DNA from: a virus
DNA: 35,823 nucleotides
IMG/VR virus record: IMGVR_UViG_3300042484_002026
Location: 1 to 35,823 of that record
Reading direction: 5' to 3' (one strand)
The notes below the pieces were generated by a model. It was given only the letters and a program-made list of their open reading frames with translations. It did not search any database and had not been told where the DNA came from. The position numbers and the translations under genes are program-made. Shown in pieces: positions 1 through 8,764 of this stretch; the stretch's first letter is position 1; the number at the start of each line of letters is the position of its first letter.

Positions 1-1008
1 GTGTCTTGTCGTATGGTTATGGTGATTATGTGTTCTAGGGGCGTGGCTTACATGTGGGGCAACATGGTGGTGGTCTGTGCGAGTAGGTGCAGCCGCTCCG
101 TTTGCACCGTTTGCTCCTTTGGGTACATGTGTTCCAGCAGAACCAGGGCTTCCAGCAGAACCAGAACTTCCAGGACTTCCAGCAGAACCAGAATCACCGT
201 GACTACCAATAGAGATTATCTTTCCCGCTCCCAAGATTGTCTTGGCAACCACAAGAACTACTCCTCCACCATTTCCTCCTGAACCTCCCGCCCCACCGGC
301 ACCACCTGCTCCTCCTGCTCCTCCAGTACCTCCTGCTCCGCCTGGGGCGGTAGGGTTTGCTGAACCATCTGCTCCAGGATTGCCTTTTCCTCCAGGTGCA
401 TTGACCGTACTTGCGCTAGGTCCGTACCCTCCATTAGCGCCCGCAGCGCCCGCCTTGCCAGGCCATGATGCTGGGGTTGTACTCGGTGTTCCCGTATCAC
501 CTGTAGCACCAGTAGCACCAGTGGAACCAGTTGCGCCCGTAGCACCAGCGTTTCCTTTTGAGCCACCACCCACGGGAACGATTGTCCCAGTGGTGTCGAC
601 CATGATTCCCGAAAGCATCATATTTATGTTTTTGTACAAATACGAAGGCAGTTGTGGAATAGTGGGAGCCGATGCTCCTCCACCTTGACCACCTGCTCTG
701 TATGTTATTGCACCCTGCGAATGACCCTTAACTGTTCCGTCTGTAACAACAGTGGCTGAAGGACTGACAGTTTCACCAGAAACGGAACCTATCCCCATGT
801 GTCCATCCAGCATCAACGTGTTTCTGACGAACACCCTAAATCCGTTTGTTAGCAATACCCCTGATGGGGTAATTGTTAGCGAATTATAAAACATGTCTGA
901 AGTCAAGGTAACGACCGAGGAAACCGTGACATCACCATCAATTCCCGAACCATATACGGAATCGTTTGCTGCTCTTGCAACACTTTTTTCTATTCGTAAG
1001 ATTGGCAT
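1..1008 (-). CDS. Gly/His-rich tail appendage protein, 3' end cut by window edge
   Basis: This open frame runs without a stop from the ATG at 1008 to the window edge, so at least 336 residues are visible and the C-terminus is missing. The N-terminus carries the NDSVYGSGIDGD...TNGFRVFVRNTL module shared with the genes at 1010-1774, 12340-14016 and 14019-14744. It is followed by long Gly/Ala/Asn-rich runs of GAGGAGG and GSAGSPG type. The last visible stretch is histidine-rich (TDHHHVAPHVSHAPRTHNHH). Gly-rich tracts of this kind form polyglycine-II bundles in some phage tip adhesins such as T-even gp38; applying that here is inference. It starts two bases after the stop of its upstream neighbour, so the two are probably translationally linked. 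The best full-length comparison is the paralogue at 12340-14016. Confidence 0.8.
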   Translation of the reverse strand, partial: MPILRIEKSVARAANDSVYGSGIDGDVTVSSVVTLTSDMFYNSLTITPSGVLLTNGFRVFVRNTLMLDGHMGIGSVSGETVSPSATVVTDGTVKGHSQGAITYRAGGQGGGASAPTIPQLPSYLYKNINMMLSGIMVDTTGTIVPVGGGSKGNAGATGATGSTGATGATGDTGTPSTTPASWPGKAGAAGANGGYGPSASTVNAPGGKGNPGADGSANPTAPGGAGGTGGAGGAGGAGGAGGSGGNGGGVVLVVAKTILGAGKIISIGSHGDSGSAGSPGSSGSAGSPGSAGTHVPKGANGANGAAAPTRTDHHHVAPHVSHAPRTHNHHNHTTRH

Positions 1009-1009
1009 A

Positions 1010-1774
1010 TCAAACCTGCGACATGTAGTGGACGGTGCCTGCGTTTTGCCCAGTCACATCAGTAGTAATTCCAGCAGCCAATGCTTCGGCAGAAGATACA
1101 ATAAGAATCACGCCACCTCCAGCGGGAGCAGTTCCTGGAGCTTTGATATAAGCTGTACCTGTTGCTGGCCCAGAAATGTAACGAGCAGCAATGATGATTA
1201 TTCCTCCACCTGCTTGACCTAGCGCACCTGCTCCTCCACGAAGAAATTCTGGTCCGCCCGCGGCGGTGATTGAGTAACCAGTGATTGCTTGACTTGGAAC
1301 TTTAAAATAGTTGGCACCGCCAAGTGCTGCTGTTGGGAGTGTTGACAGATACCCAGTTGCTGCACCACCCAAGGAGTGGGTAACTGCTTCTAAAATCCCA
1401 CCACCTTGAGCAATAGAGCCAGCAGTAGCAAATCCAGTCGTATAGCCAATTATGGAGTCGGCTCCCATGAACTTCAATGTGCCTTTAACGAATATTCGAT
1501 ACCCGTTAGGCGCAAGACGAACGCTCGCATTAATCGTCAAATCATTTAAATACAAATCCCGTGTCATGGAATAAACACTTGAAGAAGGAGCCATGCTTAG
1601 AACTGTTGTGGTTCCGTCTAGTACAGCATCACCATCAGCACCAGTTCCGTAAACAGAATCAACGGCTTCGTTGTAATAGGAGTTCCATACCACTCCATCC
1701 CATTGCCAACTTTTAGAGCCGATTGTATAAATCTGGTTTGTGTACGGAGAAGCAGGGAAAGTAATCGCTGCCAT
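1010..1774 (-). CDS. Beta-rich tail appendage protein (array B copy)
   Basis: This 254-residue protein is probably a virion appendage subunit. Residues 1-30 ([19 protein letters not shown], then WQWDGVVW) match the N-terminal module of the collagen-like fibre at 1932-4682, so both may use the same attachment or oligomerisation segment. From about residue 40 it carries the DSVYGTGADGD / TTTVLSMAPSSSVY / MTRDLYLNDLTI / GYRIFVKGTL module. That module is nearly the same as in the protein at 14019-14744, and the whole C-terminal half is also alignable. The ATG overlaps the stop of the preceding 53-residue gene (TAATG). I infer structural function from context and from the shared modules; no enzyme motif is visible. 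Confidence 0.8.
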   Translation of the reverse strand: MAAITFPASPYTNQIYTIGSKSWQWDGVVWNSYYNEAVDSVYGTGADGDAVLDGTTTVLSMAPSSSVYSMTRDLYLNDLTINASVRLAPNGYRIFVKGTLKFMGADSIIGYTTGFATAGSIAQGGGILEAVTHSLGGAATGYLSTLPTAALGGANYFKVPSQAITGYSITAAGGPEFLRGGAGALGQAGGGIIIIAARYISGPATGTAYIKAPGTAPAGGGVILIVSSAEALAAGITTDVTGQNAGTVHYMSQV

Positions 1775-1935
1775 TACTCAGATTTCCATTCTTCTGCTGT
1801 GTTACCTTCTGCAACCCACGCTAGATACAACTGGTAATCAGAGTTCGCAGAGTCAAGTGGAATCCAGCGCACTGCATCATCTGTCGTTTGAACAATCACT
1901 TGTTCGGGACCATCCACAAAAATAGAATATTTCAT
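1774..1935 (-). CDS. Small tail-associated protein, 53 residues
   Basis: This is a short gene filling the gap between the collagen-like fibre and the appendage protein. Its ATG (1935-1933) overlaps the fibre stop in an ATGA, and its TAA overlaps the next ATG, so it is embedded in the translational chain. It starts [15 protein letters not shown] and includes [17 protein letters not shown] and [11 protein letters not shown]. The WIP...[13 protein letters not shown] pattern is familiar from small or C-terminal segments of tail-fibre-associated proteins in many tailed phages. Its precise role (fibre assembly, chaperone or virion component) cannot be read from the sequence. Confidence 0.75.
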   Translation of the reverse strand: MKYSIFVDGPEQVIVQTTDDAVRWIPLDSANSDYQLYLAWVAEGNTAEEWKSE

Positions 1936-4682
1936 AATTCACTCGTCGCTTCCCAATGACCAAGCGTTTGACCACCCTGCCACGAATAACCACCATCGGC
2001 TTGATTTACGGTAAAAGCCTTAGTGGTTGTATTTATGACGCTCGCTGGTCCTGCATAACCTGGTGCTGCTTGCGGACTAGAGATAACAGCCCACGCACCT
2101 ACACCACCCGCCTGTGTCCACAATGACACAGTAGGACTTGCTCGTTTGAGAGTTTGAAAACGAACGGTAATGAAATGTTGCCCACTTGCATTACCAAAAC
2201 TACTTTGATAATGAACACCAGTTGCCGTACTTGTTGCAGTTGCTACACCATCAGCATACGATTTTTCGTAGTACCGTTGGCATAGTGCTAGTTCTACACC
2301 GATAGGTCGTTGTTCAAACGGTGTGGGCTGAGGGTTTGCTTCTAACTGAACACCGGTAATTTGCCAATAGTTGCTTGTAGCGGCAGCAAGATTGACTTGA
2401 CCAGCAGCACGGTTAGCATTGGTGCTAGTTTGCCAGGTAGTTGCTAAAGTTCCTGAAGAAAAACCAGTTCCAGCGGCTAACCAAAATTGAATATCTAGAG
2501 AACGGTTCTCATCGTTATCAAAAGCACCAGTAGTATCAGCAGGAAAAGTTATAGTTTTCTTTTCCCAAGTTGCCGAAGCAGACACCGTATACGATGCGGA
2601 AACGATACGAGTATTGTCAACATCAAACAAACCAGCAATATATGTACCAGTAACATTTGATTTAACCCAAAAACTTAAAGTTAATTGTTTGGCAGAAGAT
2701 GTCCCTTTAAGTATTGCTTGGAGGTTTTGACCTTCTAGCCGTGTTTGTGGAACCATATAGTCATTGGCAGAAGGTGAAGCATCAGCGGTGGTGCATAACC
2801 ATTTCCAAGATTTTCTAAAACCTGAACCCGTTGGAGCATCATTTTCAACAGAATTAGTCCAAGTACCTAAAGTACCTATTTGGGAAGTCCATCTATCCGC
2901 AGTTGGGTAGGAGTCGGCAGTAATAGAAGCGACTGATGTACCTCGTTGAGCAACCTGCATAGCCCCATTGATAATAAGATTGCGGAAACCAGACCCTGGG
3001 TATGTTGGACCCCAGTTAGTACCGTCATACTGATAACCAATCTTTGTATCTGTTTCATAAATTGTTTGACCAGTCCACGGAGAAGCAGGACGGGTAGGAG
3101 AAGTTACTTGGTATGGCGACATTGTTCCACCACCTAGTTCAACCCATGCTGAGCCGTAGTAGATGTATGAAGCGCCAGTAGAAGTATCAAACCAAAGGTC
3201 TCCAGCAGATGGAGACACCGGCGCAGTTGCAGAGCTGGTTAATGGTGCACCCACACCTGTCGCACCCGTTGTACCATTTGCGCCAGTTGGTCCAGTTGCA
3301 CCAGTAGGTCCTGTAGCGCCGGTAGCGCCGGTAGCGCCAGCACCAGTAACCCCCGTTACACCCGTAACACCAGTGACACCGTTGACACCTGTTGGACCTG
3401 TGGGACCATCTGCGCCAGTTGCACCCGTAACGCCGACACCAGTGACGCCAGTAACTCCATTGACGCCAGTTGGACCTGTGGGACCATCCACCCCTGTTAC
3501 TCCAGTTACTCCCGTAACACCAGTAACGCCAGTAACTCCATTGACGCCAGTTGGACCTGTGGGACCATCCACCCCTGTTACTCCAGTTACTCCCGTAACA
3601 CCAGTAACGCCAGTAACTCCATTGACGCCAGTTGGACCTGTGGGACCGTCCACCCCTGTTACTCCAGTTGCTCCCGTAACACCAGTAACGCCAGTAACTC
3701 CAGTAACGCCTGTTACACCCGTAACCCCGTCTGGGCCTGTTGCTCCTGTAACCCCAGTTACGCCATTTGCGCCAGTAGGACCAGTTGCGCCAGTCGGACC
3801 AACTGGACCAATGCCGCCAGTTTCTGTCCATTCAATTGAGTCTGTGCCAATTTTAATATACCCACCAGCAGCAGTGCCAGAATTGATTTGGACATATGTT
3901 GTTCCAGCGTGGTCTCCTTGGGAAACCAAAACGAAGTCGCCGCTTTCGACTTGACCAGCAATGCTGTTATCAAAGTCGGTGGCACGGGTGAGCTTAAATT
4001 TGGAACCTCCAGAACCAAGACTCGTTACGGTATATATGCCGTTTTCAACTGGGTTTGTTCTTCCTGAAAAAAGAATTCGGTCGCCCACGATTACTGTTGC
4101 GCCGCCAACTACAGAAAGAGCACCATTAGCGTTTGCTTCTATGTAGGCACCAATACCTAAACCTTCACTTTGGTCTGCCGTCCCAGCAAAATAGGTACTT
4201 GAACCCATCGAGTCTTGAACCGTCACTACTGTTGCGTGTGCATTTTGCGCACCAGCAGGACCAGTAGCCCCAGTGACCCCGGTGACTCCATGTGTCCCTG
4301 TTACGCCTGTTGCACCAGTGACTCCAGTAACCCCAGTGACTCCAGTAACCCCAGTGACCCCAGTAACGCCAGTGACCCCAGTAACGCCGTCTGGGCCTGT
4401 TGCTCCCGTTGCACCATTCGTTCCGGTAGGACCAGTTGAACCAGTAACGCCGTCAGTACCATTTGAACCTGTTGGACCAGTTGCCCCCGTAACTCCGGTA
4501 ACTCCAGTAACACCAGCGCCAGTCGGACCAGTTGGGCCGGTGGAACCAGTTACACCTGTAGGACCAGGAGTATTAACCCCAGCCACAAGGGTCCATTTCC
4601 CGCCAGAATAGACCCAAGTCTTATCGCCAACGGTGAAAGTATCGCTATTTACGGGTGAATTAGGAAAATCTATGGCAGCCAT
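1932..4682 (-). CDS. Collagen-like tail fibre protein, 916 residues
   Basis: This is probably the main host-contact fibre of array B. Residues 1-35 form an N-terminal module shared with the 1010-1774 protein. Three blocks of Gly-X-Y triplets follow, dominated by GVT and GPT. Between the first two blocks is a globular domain containing [23 protein letters not shown] and GTDSIEW, which also occurs in the 16836-18149 protein. After the last triplets come a Trp/Tyr-rich linker ([13 protein letters not shown]) and a C-terminal lectin-like region ([43 protein letters not shown]) typical of phage fibre tips. In all triplets I read, Pro occupies X and Thr, Asn or Asp occupies Y. A GAGG Shine-Dalgarno precedes the ATG. 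The DNA contains three 81-bp tandem repeats. Confidence 0.9.
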   Translation of the reverse strand: MAAIDFPNSPVNSDTFTVGDKTWVYSGGKWTLVAGVNTPGPTGVTGSTGPTGPTGAGVTGVTGVTGATGPTGSNGTDGVTGSTGPTGTNGATGATGPDGVTGVTGVTGVTGVTGVTGVTGVTGATGVTGTHGVTGVTGATGPAGAQNAHATVVTVQDSMGSSTYFAGTADQSEGLGIGAYIEANANGALSVVGGATVIVGDRILFSGRTNPVENGIYTVTSLGSGGSKFKLTRATDFDNSIAGQVESGDFVLVSQGDHAGTTYVQINSGTAAGGYIKIGTDSIEWTETGGIGPVGPTGATGPTGANGVTGVTGATGPDGVTGVTGVTGVTGVTGVTGATGVTGVDGPTGPTGVNGVTGVTGVTGVTGVTGVDGPTGPTGVNGVTGVTGVTGVTGVTGVDGPTGPTGVNGVTGVTGVGVTGATGADGPTGPTGVNGVTGVTGVTGVTGAGATGATGATGPTGATGPTGANGTTGATGVGAPLTSSATAPVSPSAGDLWFDTSTGASYIYYGSAWVELGGGTMSPYQVTSPTRPASPWTGQTIYETDTKIGYQYDGTNWGPTYPGSGFRNLIINGAMQVAQRGTSVASITADSYPTADRWTSQIGTLGTWTNSVENDAPTGSGFRKSWKWLCTTADASPSANDYMVPQTRLEGQNLQAILKGTSSAKQLTLSFWVKSNVTGTYIAGLFDVDNTRIVSASYTVSASATWEKKTITFPADTTGAFDNDENRSLDIQFWLAAGTGFSSGTLATTWQTSTNANRAAGQVNLAAATSNYWQITGVQLEANPQPTPFEQRPIGVELALCQRYYEKSYADGVATATSTATGVHYQSSFGNASGQHFITVRFQTLKRASPTVSLWTQAGGVGAWAVISSPQAAPGYAGPASVINTTTKAFTVNQADGGYSWQGGQTLGHWEATSEL
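3451..3693 (-). repeat. Three 81-bp tandem repeats inside the collagen-like fibre gene
   Basis: Units start at 3451, 3532 and 3613. Units 1 and 2 are essentially identical and unit 3 differs at about two bases. Each encodes 27 residues (nine triplets) with the [11 protein letters not shown] signature. The near identity at DNA level in a protein that tolerates drift suggests recent slippage or recombination that changes fibre length in 27-residue steps. A diverged unit lies just upstream (3370-3450). Confidence 0.85.
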
Positions 4683-4868
4683 TAAACCTCAAATTTGTTG
4701 CTACAAGTTGTCTTTACTGCAAGTATAGAACCTATTTTCCCGCAGTTCTAGAAATGAGGGTGGTTCATGGAAACCTAAACAACATATTACTACAACATAT
4801 GAACAATCTACCCAAACAGTCCCAGCAGGCGGCGGTATACCCTTCCAATTTTTGAGACAATGTTTACC
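4683..4868 (-). promoter_or_regulatory. Intergenic leader of fibre array B with promoter-like and inverted-repeat elements
   Basis: This 186-bp gap separates the end of the enzyme cargo from the collagen-like fibre. Reading leftward, a TATACT hexamer (4727-4722) resembles a -10 box about 40 bp before the fibre ATG. It is bracketed by an inverted repeat, TAGAAC at 4726-4731 and GTTCTA at 4745-4750, which could be an operator or a weak stem. Further upstream, the 9-mer ACAACATAT occurs twice (4779-4787 and 4792-4800, period 13). There is no open frame of note and no strong terminator. The promoter call is inference. Confidence 0.4.
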
Positions 4869-5927
4869 CTATTTCAAAGAATACCAACCGTCTTCCCAGA
4901 GGGTCAATAGTTTTGTAAAATACTCTTCATACATGACGGCAACGACTTCCAGGCTGTACTTCGAGAATGCCAATTCGTGGATTTTCTTACGGTCAAGGTC
5001 CTTCACCTTTTCGGTAGCTTCCATGAACTCCTTAAGGGTGCGGCATCTATATCCGTTGAAACCATTTATAACAAGTTCCGTGAATGCTCCCCAGTCAGTT
5101 GTAATAGTCGGAGTACCGCAGGCATGCGCTTCAGGAACAACGCTTCCAAATGGCTCGACATACAGCGTTGGGGCGAATGATGCAATTGCGCCACCAAACA
5201 GCTTGGCTCGTTCTTCTGCTCCGACCACACCAACATATTCCCCATAGGACGGAATGTTTCCCTGTCCTGCAATGATGAGACGTTTACCCAATCGCTCGCA
5301 CACCTCTTCAGCAATCTGATAGCCCTTACGTTCGGTGAGACGACCCATGAATAAGTAGTAATCTTCTGGTTCCGCACTGAATGGAAACCGCTCCATTTCA
5401 AAGTATGAAGGGATGACGGTGTCAAAGAAGTTCCCGTCTAACGATGCGGCATTACTTGTGGATGTTCCATAGATTGTGTGCATCCAAGCGTATGATTCAA
5501 ACACCCTAAACTTGGCAAATGTTCCTGGGTAGCCAATACCGAACTCAACGAAAGTAAGCGCTGGAAGAGCATCCGCAATTTGCTTATGGGCGAGTCCACC
5601 GATACTGCAAATAAAGTCTTCTTTTTCTGACCGTTCCTGGATTGCCCTAACTACGTTGTCGTTGAATTTTTTCCAGTGTGGCAACGAATAGTCAAAAGAT
5701 GCCATTGTGTAATGATTCCCACCAAGCGACTTAAGTCTTTCTTTTTCAGTTATGCACGTAATATGCTCATCACACGGAGCCTCATTATCTTCGCCTGCAT
5801 ACAGATAAACGGTATGCCCCAAAGATTTCATCATCATGCAGAATTTACGTACTTTTTCCGTGAAAGCACAAGCCGTAAAATCTAGTGTTGTATTTGTATG
5901 TGGCAAACTAACTACGTGAAAACGCAT
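4869..5927 (-). CDS. GT4-type (GT-B fold) glycosyltransferase
   Basis: This 352-residue protein has the layout of a retaining GT4-family glycosyltransferase that transfers a sugar from a nucleotide donor. The N-terminal acceptor half (MRFHVVSLPHTNTT onward) is followed by a donor-binding half with YLFMGRLTERKG (about 191-202). The EX7E motif is present (E258 and E266 in EPFGSVVPEAHACGTP), followed by the ITTDWGAFTELV loop. It is about the usual family length and starts after a GAGGAA Shine-Dalgarno. It is the last gene of the enzyme block before fibre array B, so substrates could be fibre threonines, host cell-wall glycans or a phage-made glycan. The sequence does not decide between these. 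Confidence 0.88.
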   Translation of the reverse strand: MRFHVVSLPHTNTTLDFTACAFTEKVRKFCMMMKSLGHTVYLYAGEDNEAPCDEHITCITEKERLKSLGGNHYTMASFDYSLPHWKKFNDNVVRAIQERSEKEDFICSIGGLAHKQIADALPALTFVEFGIGYPGTFAKFRVFESYAWMHTIYGTSTSNAASLDGNFFDTVIPSYFEMERFPFSAEPEDYYLFMGRLTERKGYQIAEEVCERLGKRLIIAGQGNIPSYGEYVGVVGAEERAKLFGGAIASFAPTLYVEPFGSVVPEAHACGTPTITTDWGAFTELVINGFNGYRCRTLKEFMEATEKVKDLDRKKIHELAFSKYSLEVVAVMYEEYFTKLLTLWEDGWYSLK

Positions 5928-5936
5928 GAATTTCCT

Positions 5937-6548
5937 CTACTTGTAGACGGCCAGAACAACACTATCAACACATTCGTGAACTTTTGATGTCGCAAACACC
6001 TTGTAGTTAAAGCCTTTACCATCAAAATAATCGGTGAACTGGCTTACTCGTTGTTCCCAACTATCCATGTTGTAATTCCCAAACAAGATGTCCTCAATCA
6101 TGTAGATTCCACCCTCGGAAACAAGGTCAAAAAGGTTTTCAAAAGTATTGATGGAAAGTTCAAAAATATGAGATGCGTCGTCAAGGATGATATCGATTTG
6201 CGACGGAAGTGATTTACGCATCTCCATAAATGTCTCGACCTTGGATTGGTCAATAAAGAACGTTTCGATTATTCCACTCTTAAAAAGCAAATGTTTCTTA
6301 ATGTCTGCGCCGTAGATTTTTGCTTCCGGGAACATCTGCTCCCACGCAAACAAATCCGTGCTACGGGTGTCTCCAAGAAAAAGACCAATTTCCAAAAAAG
6401 ATTTTGGTGACATGCCGGACAGTAGGTGTGAATACACATCCTCGTAGCCGTGATGCGAAGACTTATCCGAGCCAGCAACAGTGAACTCAAAGCCAAGTTT
6501 TTTAGAGAACTCTTCATCGTACGAATATTCTGTATGCAGCAAAATCAT
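5937..6548 (-). CDS. Class I SAM-dependent methyltransferase (CmcI/macrocin O-MT-like)
   Basis: This 203-residue protein has a Rossmann methyltransferase core: SFLEIGLFLGDTRS as SAM motif I, IYGADIK as the following acidic strand, IDIILDDASHI and GGIYMIEDI. The DDASH...F..LF..L..GG.Y.IEDI pattern is that of sugar or macrolide O-methyltransferases and cephalosporin-hydroxylase-like proteins. I chose the ATG at 6548 because it follows the stop of the upstream membrane-protein gene by one base. An upstream in-frame extension reads through that gene out of frame and looks like antisense noise. A related enzyme is encoded on the other arm at 22350-22961. The acceptor is unknown; a sugar hydroxyl is likely given the neighbouring glycosyltransferases. 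Confidence 0.82.
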   Translation of the reverse strand: MILLHTEYSYDEEFSKKLGFEFTVAGSDKSSHHGYEDVYSHLLSGMSPKSFLEIGLFLGDTRSTDLFAWEQMFPEAKIYGADIKKHLLFKSGIIETFFIDQSKVETFMEMRKSLPSQIDIILDDASHIFELSINTFENLFDLVSEGGIYMIEDILFGNYNMDSWEQRVSQFTDYFDGKGFNYKVFATSKVHECVDSVVLAVYK

Positions 6549-6549
6549 G

Positions 6550-6837
6550 TTAGAACCACCAGAAATGCTTGATAATTGAAAGAGATGCCAGAACAACCCA
6601 CAATACGTTAAAAAGGATGATTGTGGGAAGTGTCTTCTTGGTGGATGTCCAAATAAGAGCAACGCTCGAGATGATGGCAAAGATGTAGAGCCACCAGAAC
6701 TGCTTGCCAAGTAGCAAGCCGGGAAAGATGATGGCAATCTTGGTAGAAAATCCCCACGCCTCAACGGTGTTGACTCTTGTCCAGTAGTCCTTGGATGACA
6801 TTGTTTTAATGGCTGTAATGATTTTATTATAAAACAT
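6550..6837 (-). CDS. Small integral membrane protein, 95 residues
   Basis: I do not recognise this protein as a family member. It is strongly hydrophobic from about residue 30 (AIIFPGLLLG, FWWLYIFAIISSVALIW, TIILFNVLWVVLASLSII) and ends HFWWF. Two to three membrane segments are likely, with a short polar N-terminus. It overlaps the upstream oxygenase gene by 11 bases, and GAAAGGT before the ATG at 6837 supports that start over the internal Met at residue 13. It sits between an oxygenase and a methyltransferase. It could be a membrane anchor for the modifying enzymes, a flippase-like helper or a holin-type protein; context slightly favours a role with the sugar enzymes. Confidence 0.7.
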   Translation of the reverse strand: MFYNKIITAIKTMSSKDYWTRVNTVEAWGFSTKIAIIFPGLLLGKQFWWLYIFAIISSVALIWTSTKKTLPTIILFNVLWVVLASLSIIKHFWWF

Positions 6838-7384
6838 GATTACCTTTCATTCGTTGGTGCTGATAGGCAGTTTCTCGGTCGGCAAAGAATAGCTGAAGAC
6901 TACATCTTTTGACAGGTGCTGCACTAGTAATCATTGATACATGATGGGGTATCTGTCCCTTTGCAACAACGGCGGTATTGAATTCTGGAACATACCCTTT
7001 TAAGTTTTTATCTTCCATATATATGAATAAACCTCCCCAGTTTTTGTCCCATGACTCATTTAGGTAGATGGAGACATTTATTGGTGAGTAATCTTCATGC
7101 CAACCAATCTGGGAATGAATAGGCATTGAATAAAACATTGGAAATGGGATACATAAATCCATTTCTTTGACTTCAGGGACAAATAAACTCACCTCTTCTC
7201 TGAGGTTTTCTTCAAATTGTTCAAGACTTGCCATCGTTATTGCGGCCGAACCTTCAGTGAGTTCTTTGTTCCACATCGTATTTTCTCGCCAAATATAATC
7301 AAACGAATTCTGGGAAATATACTCGTGGATTTCACTCAACAAAGAAATAGATAAAACATTTTCATGCCGTTCTATGGTTCCCAT
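6827..7384 (-). CDS. 2-oxoglutarate/Fe(II)-dependent oxygenase (first of three)
   Basis: This 185-residue protein carries the facial triad and cosubstrate residues of the 2OG-Fe(II) family: H96-x-D98 in GWHEDYS, a distal His at 147 in PHHVSM, and R160 in VKRCSLQLFF as the likely 2OG carboxylate ligand. The spacing and the NVSIYLN and WGGLFIY strands fit a prolyl-hydroxylase-like double-stranded beta-helix. It would hydroxylate or otherwise oxidise a side chain or small molecule. Its first seven codons closely match those of the oxygenase at 8048-8764 (MGxIERH), at DNA level too. Substrate is unknown; the clustering of three such enzymes with two collagen-like fibre genes is suggestive only. 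Confidence 0.83.
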   Translation of the reverse strand: MGTIERHENVLSISLLSEIHEYISQNSFDYIWRENTMWNKELTEGSAAITMASLEQFEENLREEVSLFVPEVKEMDLCIPFPMFYSMPIHSQIGWHEDYSPINVSIYLNESWDKNWGGLFIYMEDKNLKGYVPEFNTAVVAKGQIPHHVSMITSAAPVKRCSLQLFFADRETAYQHQRMKGNHVL

Positions 7385-7386
7385 GC

Positions 7387-8055
7387 CTACTTCCAGACCA
7401 CTGTTTTTACATGACCAAGACGGATGGTGGTGTCAAGCATGGGTTTGAATCCTGCTTCATGTGCACGGATAAACCATGATGCGTCCTCGCTTGTCTCAAA
7501 GGTTTTTTCCCCAGTCGATGGATTGTGAACTTCCTTGTTTGAAAAGTACGGCACCTCCATTTCACCAAACACCCCTCTTGATATGCAAACAAATCCAAAT
7601 CCGCTTGTGTAGATACCTACGTATTCAGGGAGACTATCTAGTTCTTCTAATAAGAAAAAAGATGGGGAATTTGATATAGGGCTTATTGCTAGTGCGCAAG
7701 TTTCGGTTGCATTGCTTCCAAATTGTTTGGTAGAACTTAGTTTGCCATCCGAACTGACGTGATAGGAGCCGACGGTAATTGGGTGTGGGGAGGAGATGAT
7801 TTTGGCAAAATCTTCTACCGTCCATTGTATGTCACTGTCTATCCATAACATTTTGTCATACGCTAGTCGTGATATGCGAATTTGCTCGACCATAATTTCG
7901 CGTAATTGGCCAACGTGCGAGCCAGCAGCAGTGTGTATATCAACATTAATATTGTTTTCATAACCAAATTTGAATGTTTGGCACAAAGAAGCAACATACT
8001 CTGGGGTGTATGACTGTGCGGGGGTCATGATTAGCACCCGGCGAACATTATTCAT
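7387..8055 (-). CDS. GT-A-type glycosyltransferase-like protein with DSD motif
   Basis: From the ATG at 8055 this is a 222-residue protein of the phage GT-A-like group that begins VLIMTPAQSYTPEYVASL and carries a metal-binding DxD in KMLWIDSDIQW (D73-S-D75). ITVGSYHV and an ED pair (FETSEDASWFIRAHEAG) follow, as in family-2-like transferases. I prefer 8055 to the more upstream Met at 8100 because it overlaps the preceding stop by only eight bases. The protein probably transfers a hexose or related sugar using a divalent metal. It lies between two 2OG oxygenases, which suggests that hydroxylation and glycosylation act in the same pathway; that link is inference. Confidence 0.82.
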   Translation of the reverse strand: MNNVRRVLIMTPAQSYTPEYVASLCQTFKFGYENNINVDIHTAAGSHVGQLREIMVEQIRISRLAYDKMLWIDSDIQWTVEDFAKIISSPHPITVGSYHVSSDGKLSSTKQFGSNATETCALAISPISNSPSFFLLEELDSLPEYVGIYTSGFGFVCISRGVFGEMEVPYFSNKEVHNPSTGEKTFETSEDASWFIRAHEAGFKPMLDTTIRLGHVKTVVWK

Positions 8056-8764
8056 CTTCTGTAAACTTTGTTTCTGGAGTAATAAATGAATCCTCATCAA
8101 TCAAGTTGATGTTTTGGACAGGCTCAATCGAACAGTTGATAAATTCACTGATAATCCACTTATCGCTAGATAGCGGAACCAGACCCTGATGCGGGTACTG
8201 CCATGTGGTTGGAAAAACTACAACCTTTCCAACTTCTGCGTTCACTGTTAATTCGTGCATAGGGAAATGAGTCCCACCGCCATCTTGCACCGTATTGAGA
8301 TAAACAACGACTGCGAGAATACGTTTGATACTGCTATCACCATGCGTTTCAATCCATGGAACAGCATCGCAATGCTGCCTGTAGTAGCCAGCATTTCGTT
8401 CGTAGCGCTGAATCCTAAAACCAGTAGATTGGACATTTGGCGCCTGCCATAGCTCTCGGTACTGCTCAATGTAGTCAGCAACGCACGACCAAACGATGGT
8501 GTCAAACGAACTGCATATCTCAAAATATTTTTTATAATGTCTTAATTCTGGCGTGTATTGCTCATCATTCATAAATGATGTATCCATACACCTCTTCATG
8601 TATGGATTGTAACCACCGATGGTCGGACCAGCAGAAAACAGTGTATTAAAATCTTCCGTCAAACATGAAACCAATTCTTTACATAATTCTGCGTCTAGGA
8701 CATTTTTGTATTCAGCAATACCAGAAACTAACCCGAGTGGAAAATGCCGTTCTATCTGTCCCAT
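8048..8764 (-). CDS. 2-oxoglutarate/Fe(II)-dependent oxygenase, prolyl 4-hydroxylase-like (second of three)
   Basis: This 238-residue protein has a P4H-type core. H131-C-D133 follows the YERNAGYYRQ strand, the glycine-rich GGGTHFP turn comes after the ILAVVVYLNT strand, the distal iron His192 sits in YPHQGLVPL, and K202 in DKWIISEF is the 2OG-binding lysine typical of P4H enzymes. All key residues are present, so it should be active. It overlaps its upstream neighbour by 13 bases. Peptidyl proline is the classical P4H substrate, but phage members of this family have no settled substrate. The N-terminal MGQIERH is shared with the oxygenase at 6827-7384. Confidence 0.88.
   Translation of the reverse strand: MGQIERHFPLGLVSGIAEYKNVLDAELCKELVSCLTEDFNTLFSAGPTIGGYNPYMKRCMDTSFMNDEQYTPELRHYKKYFEICSSFDTIVWSCVADYIEQYRELWQAPNVQSTGFRIQRYERNAGYYRQHCDAVPWIETHGDSSIKRILAVVVYLNTVQDGGGTHFPMHELTVNAEVGKVVVFPTTWQYPHQGLVPLSSDKWIISEFINCSIEPVQNINLIDEDSFITPETKFTEDE

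Noticed and set aside
3451-3693. Tandem repeats resembling a CRISPR array
   Set aside because: The repeats are contiguous with no spacers and are in frame with a collagen-like protein.
3163-3954. Long plus-strand Pro/Val/Thr-rich open frame (also at 242-688, 4273-4611, 15263-15598 and 15848-16219)
   Set aside because: These are antisense images of Gly-X-Thr and Gly-rich coding regions. Codons for GVT and GPT read as PVT and PVG on the other strand and avoid stops. There are no ribosome sites and no independent domain.
6549-6764. 72-residue upstream extension of the methyltransferase at 5937-6548
   Set aside because: It overlaps the membrane-protein gene out of frame and reads as Ser/Pro/Arg-rich noise. 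ATG 6548 follows the neighbour's stop directly.
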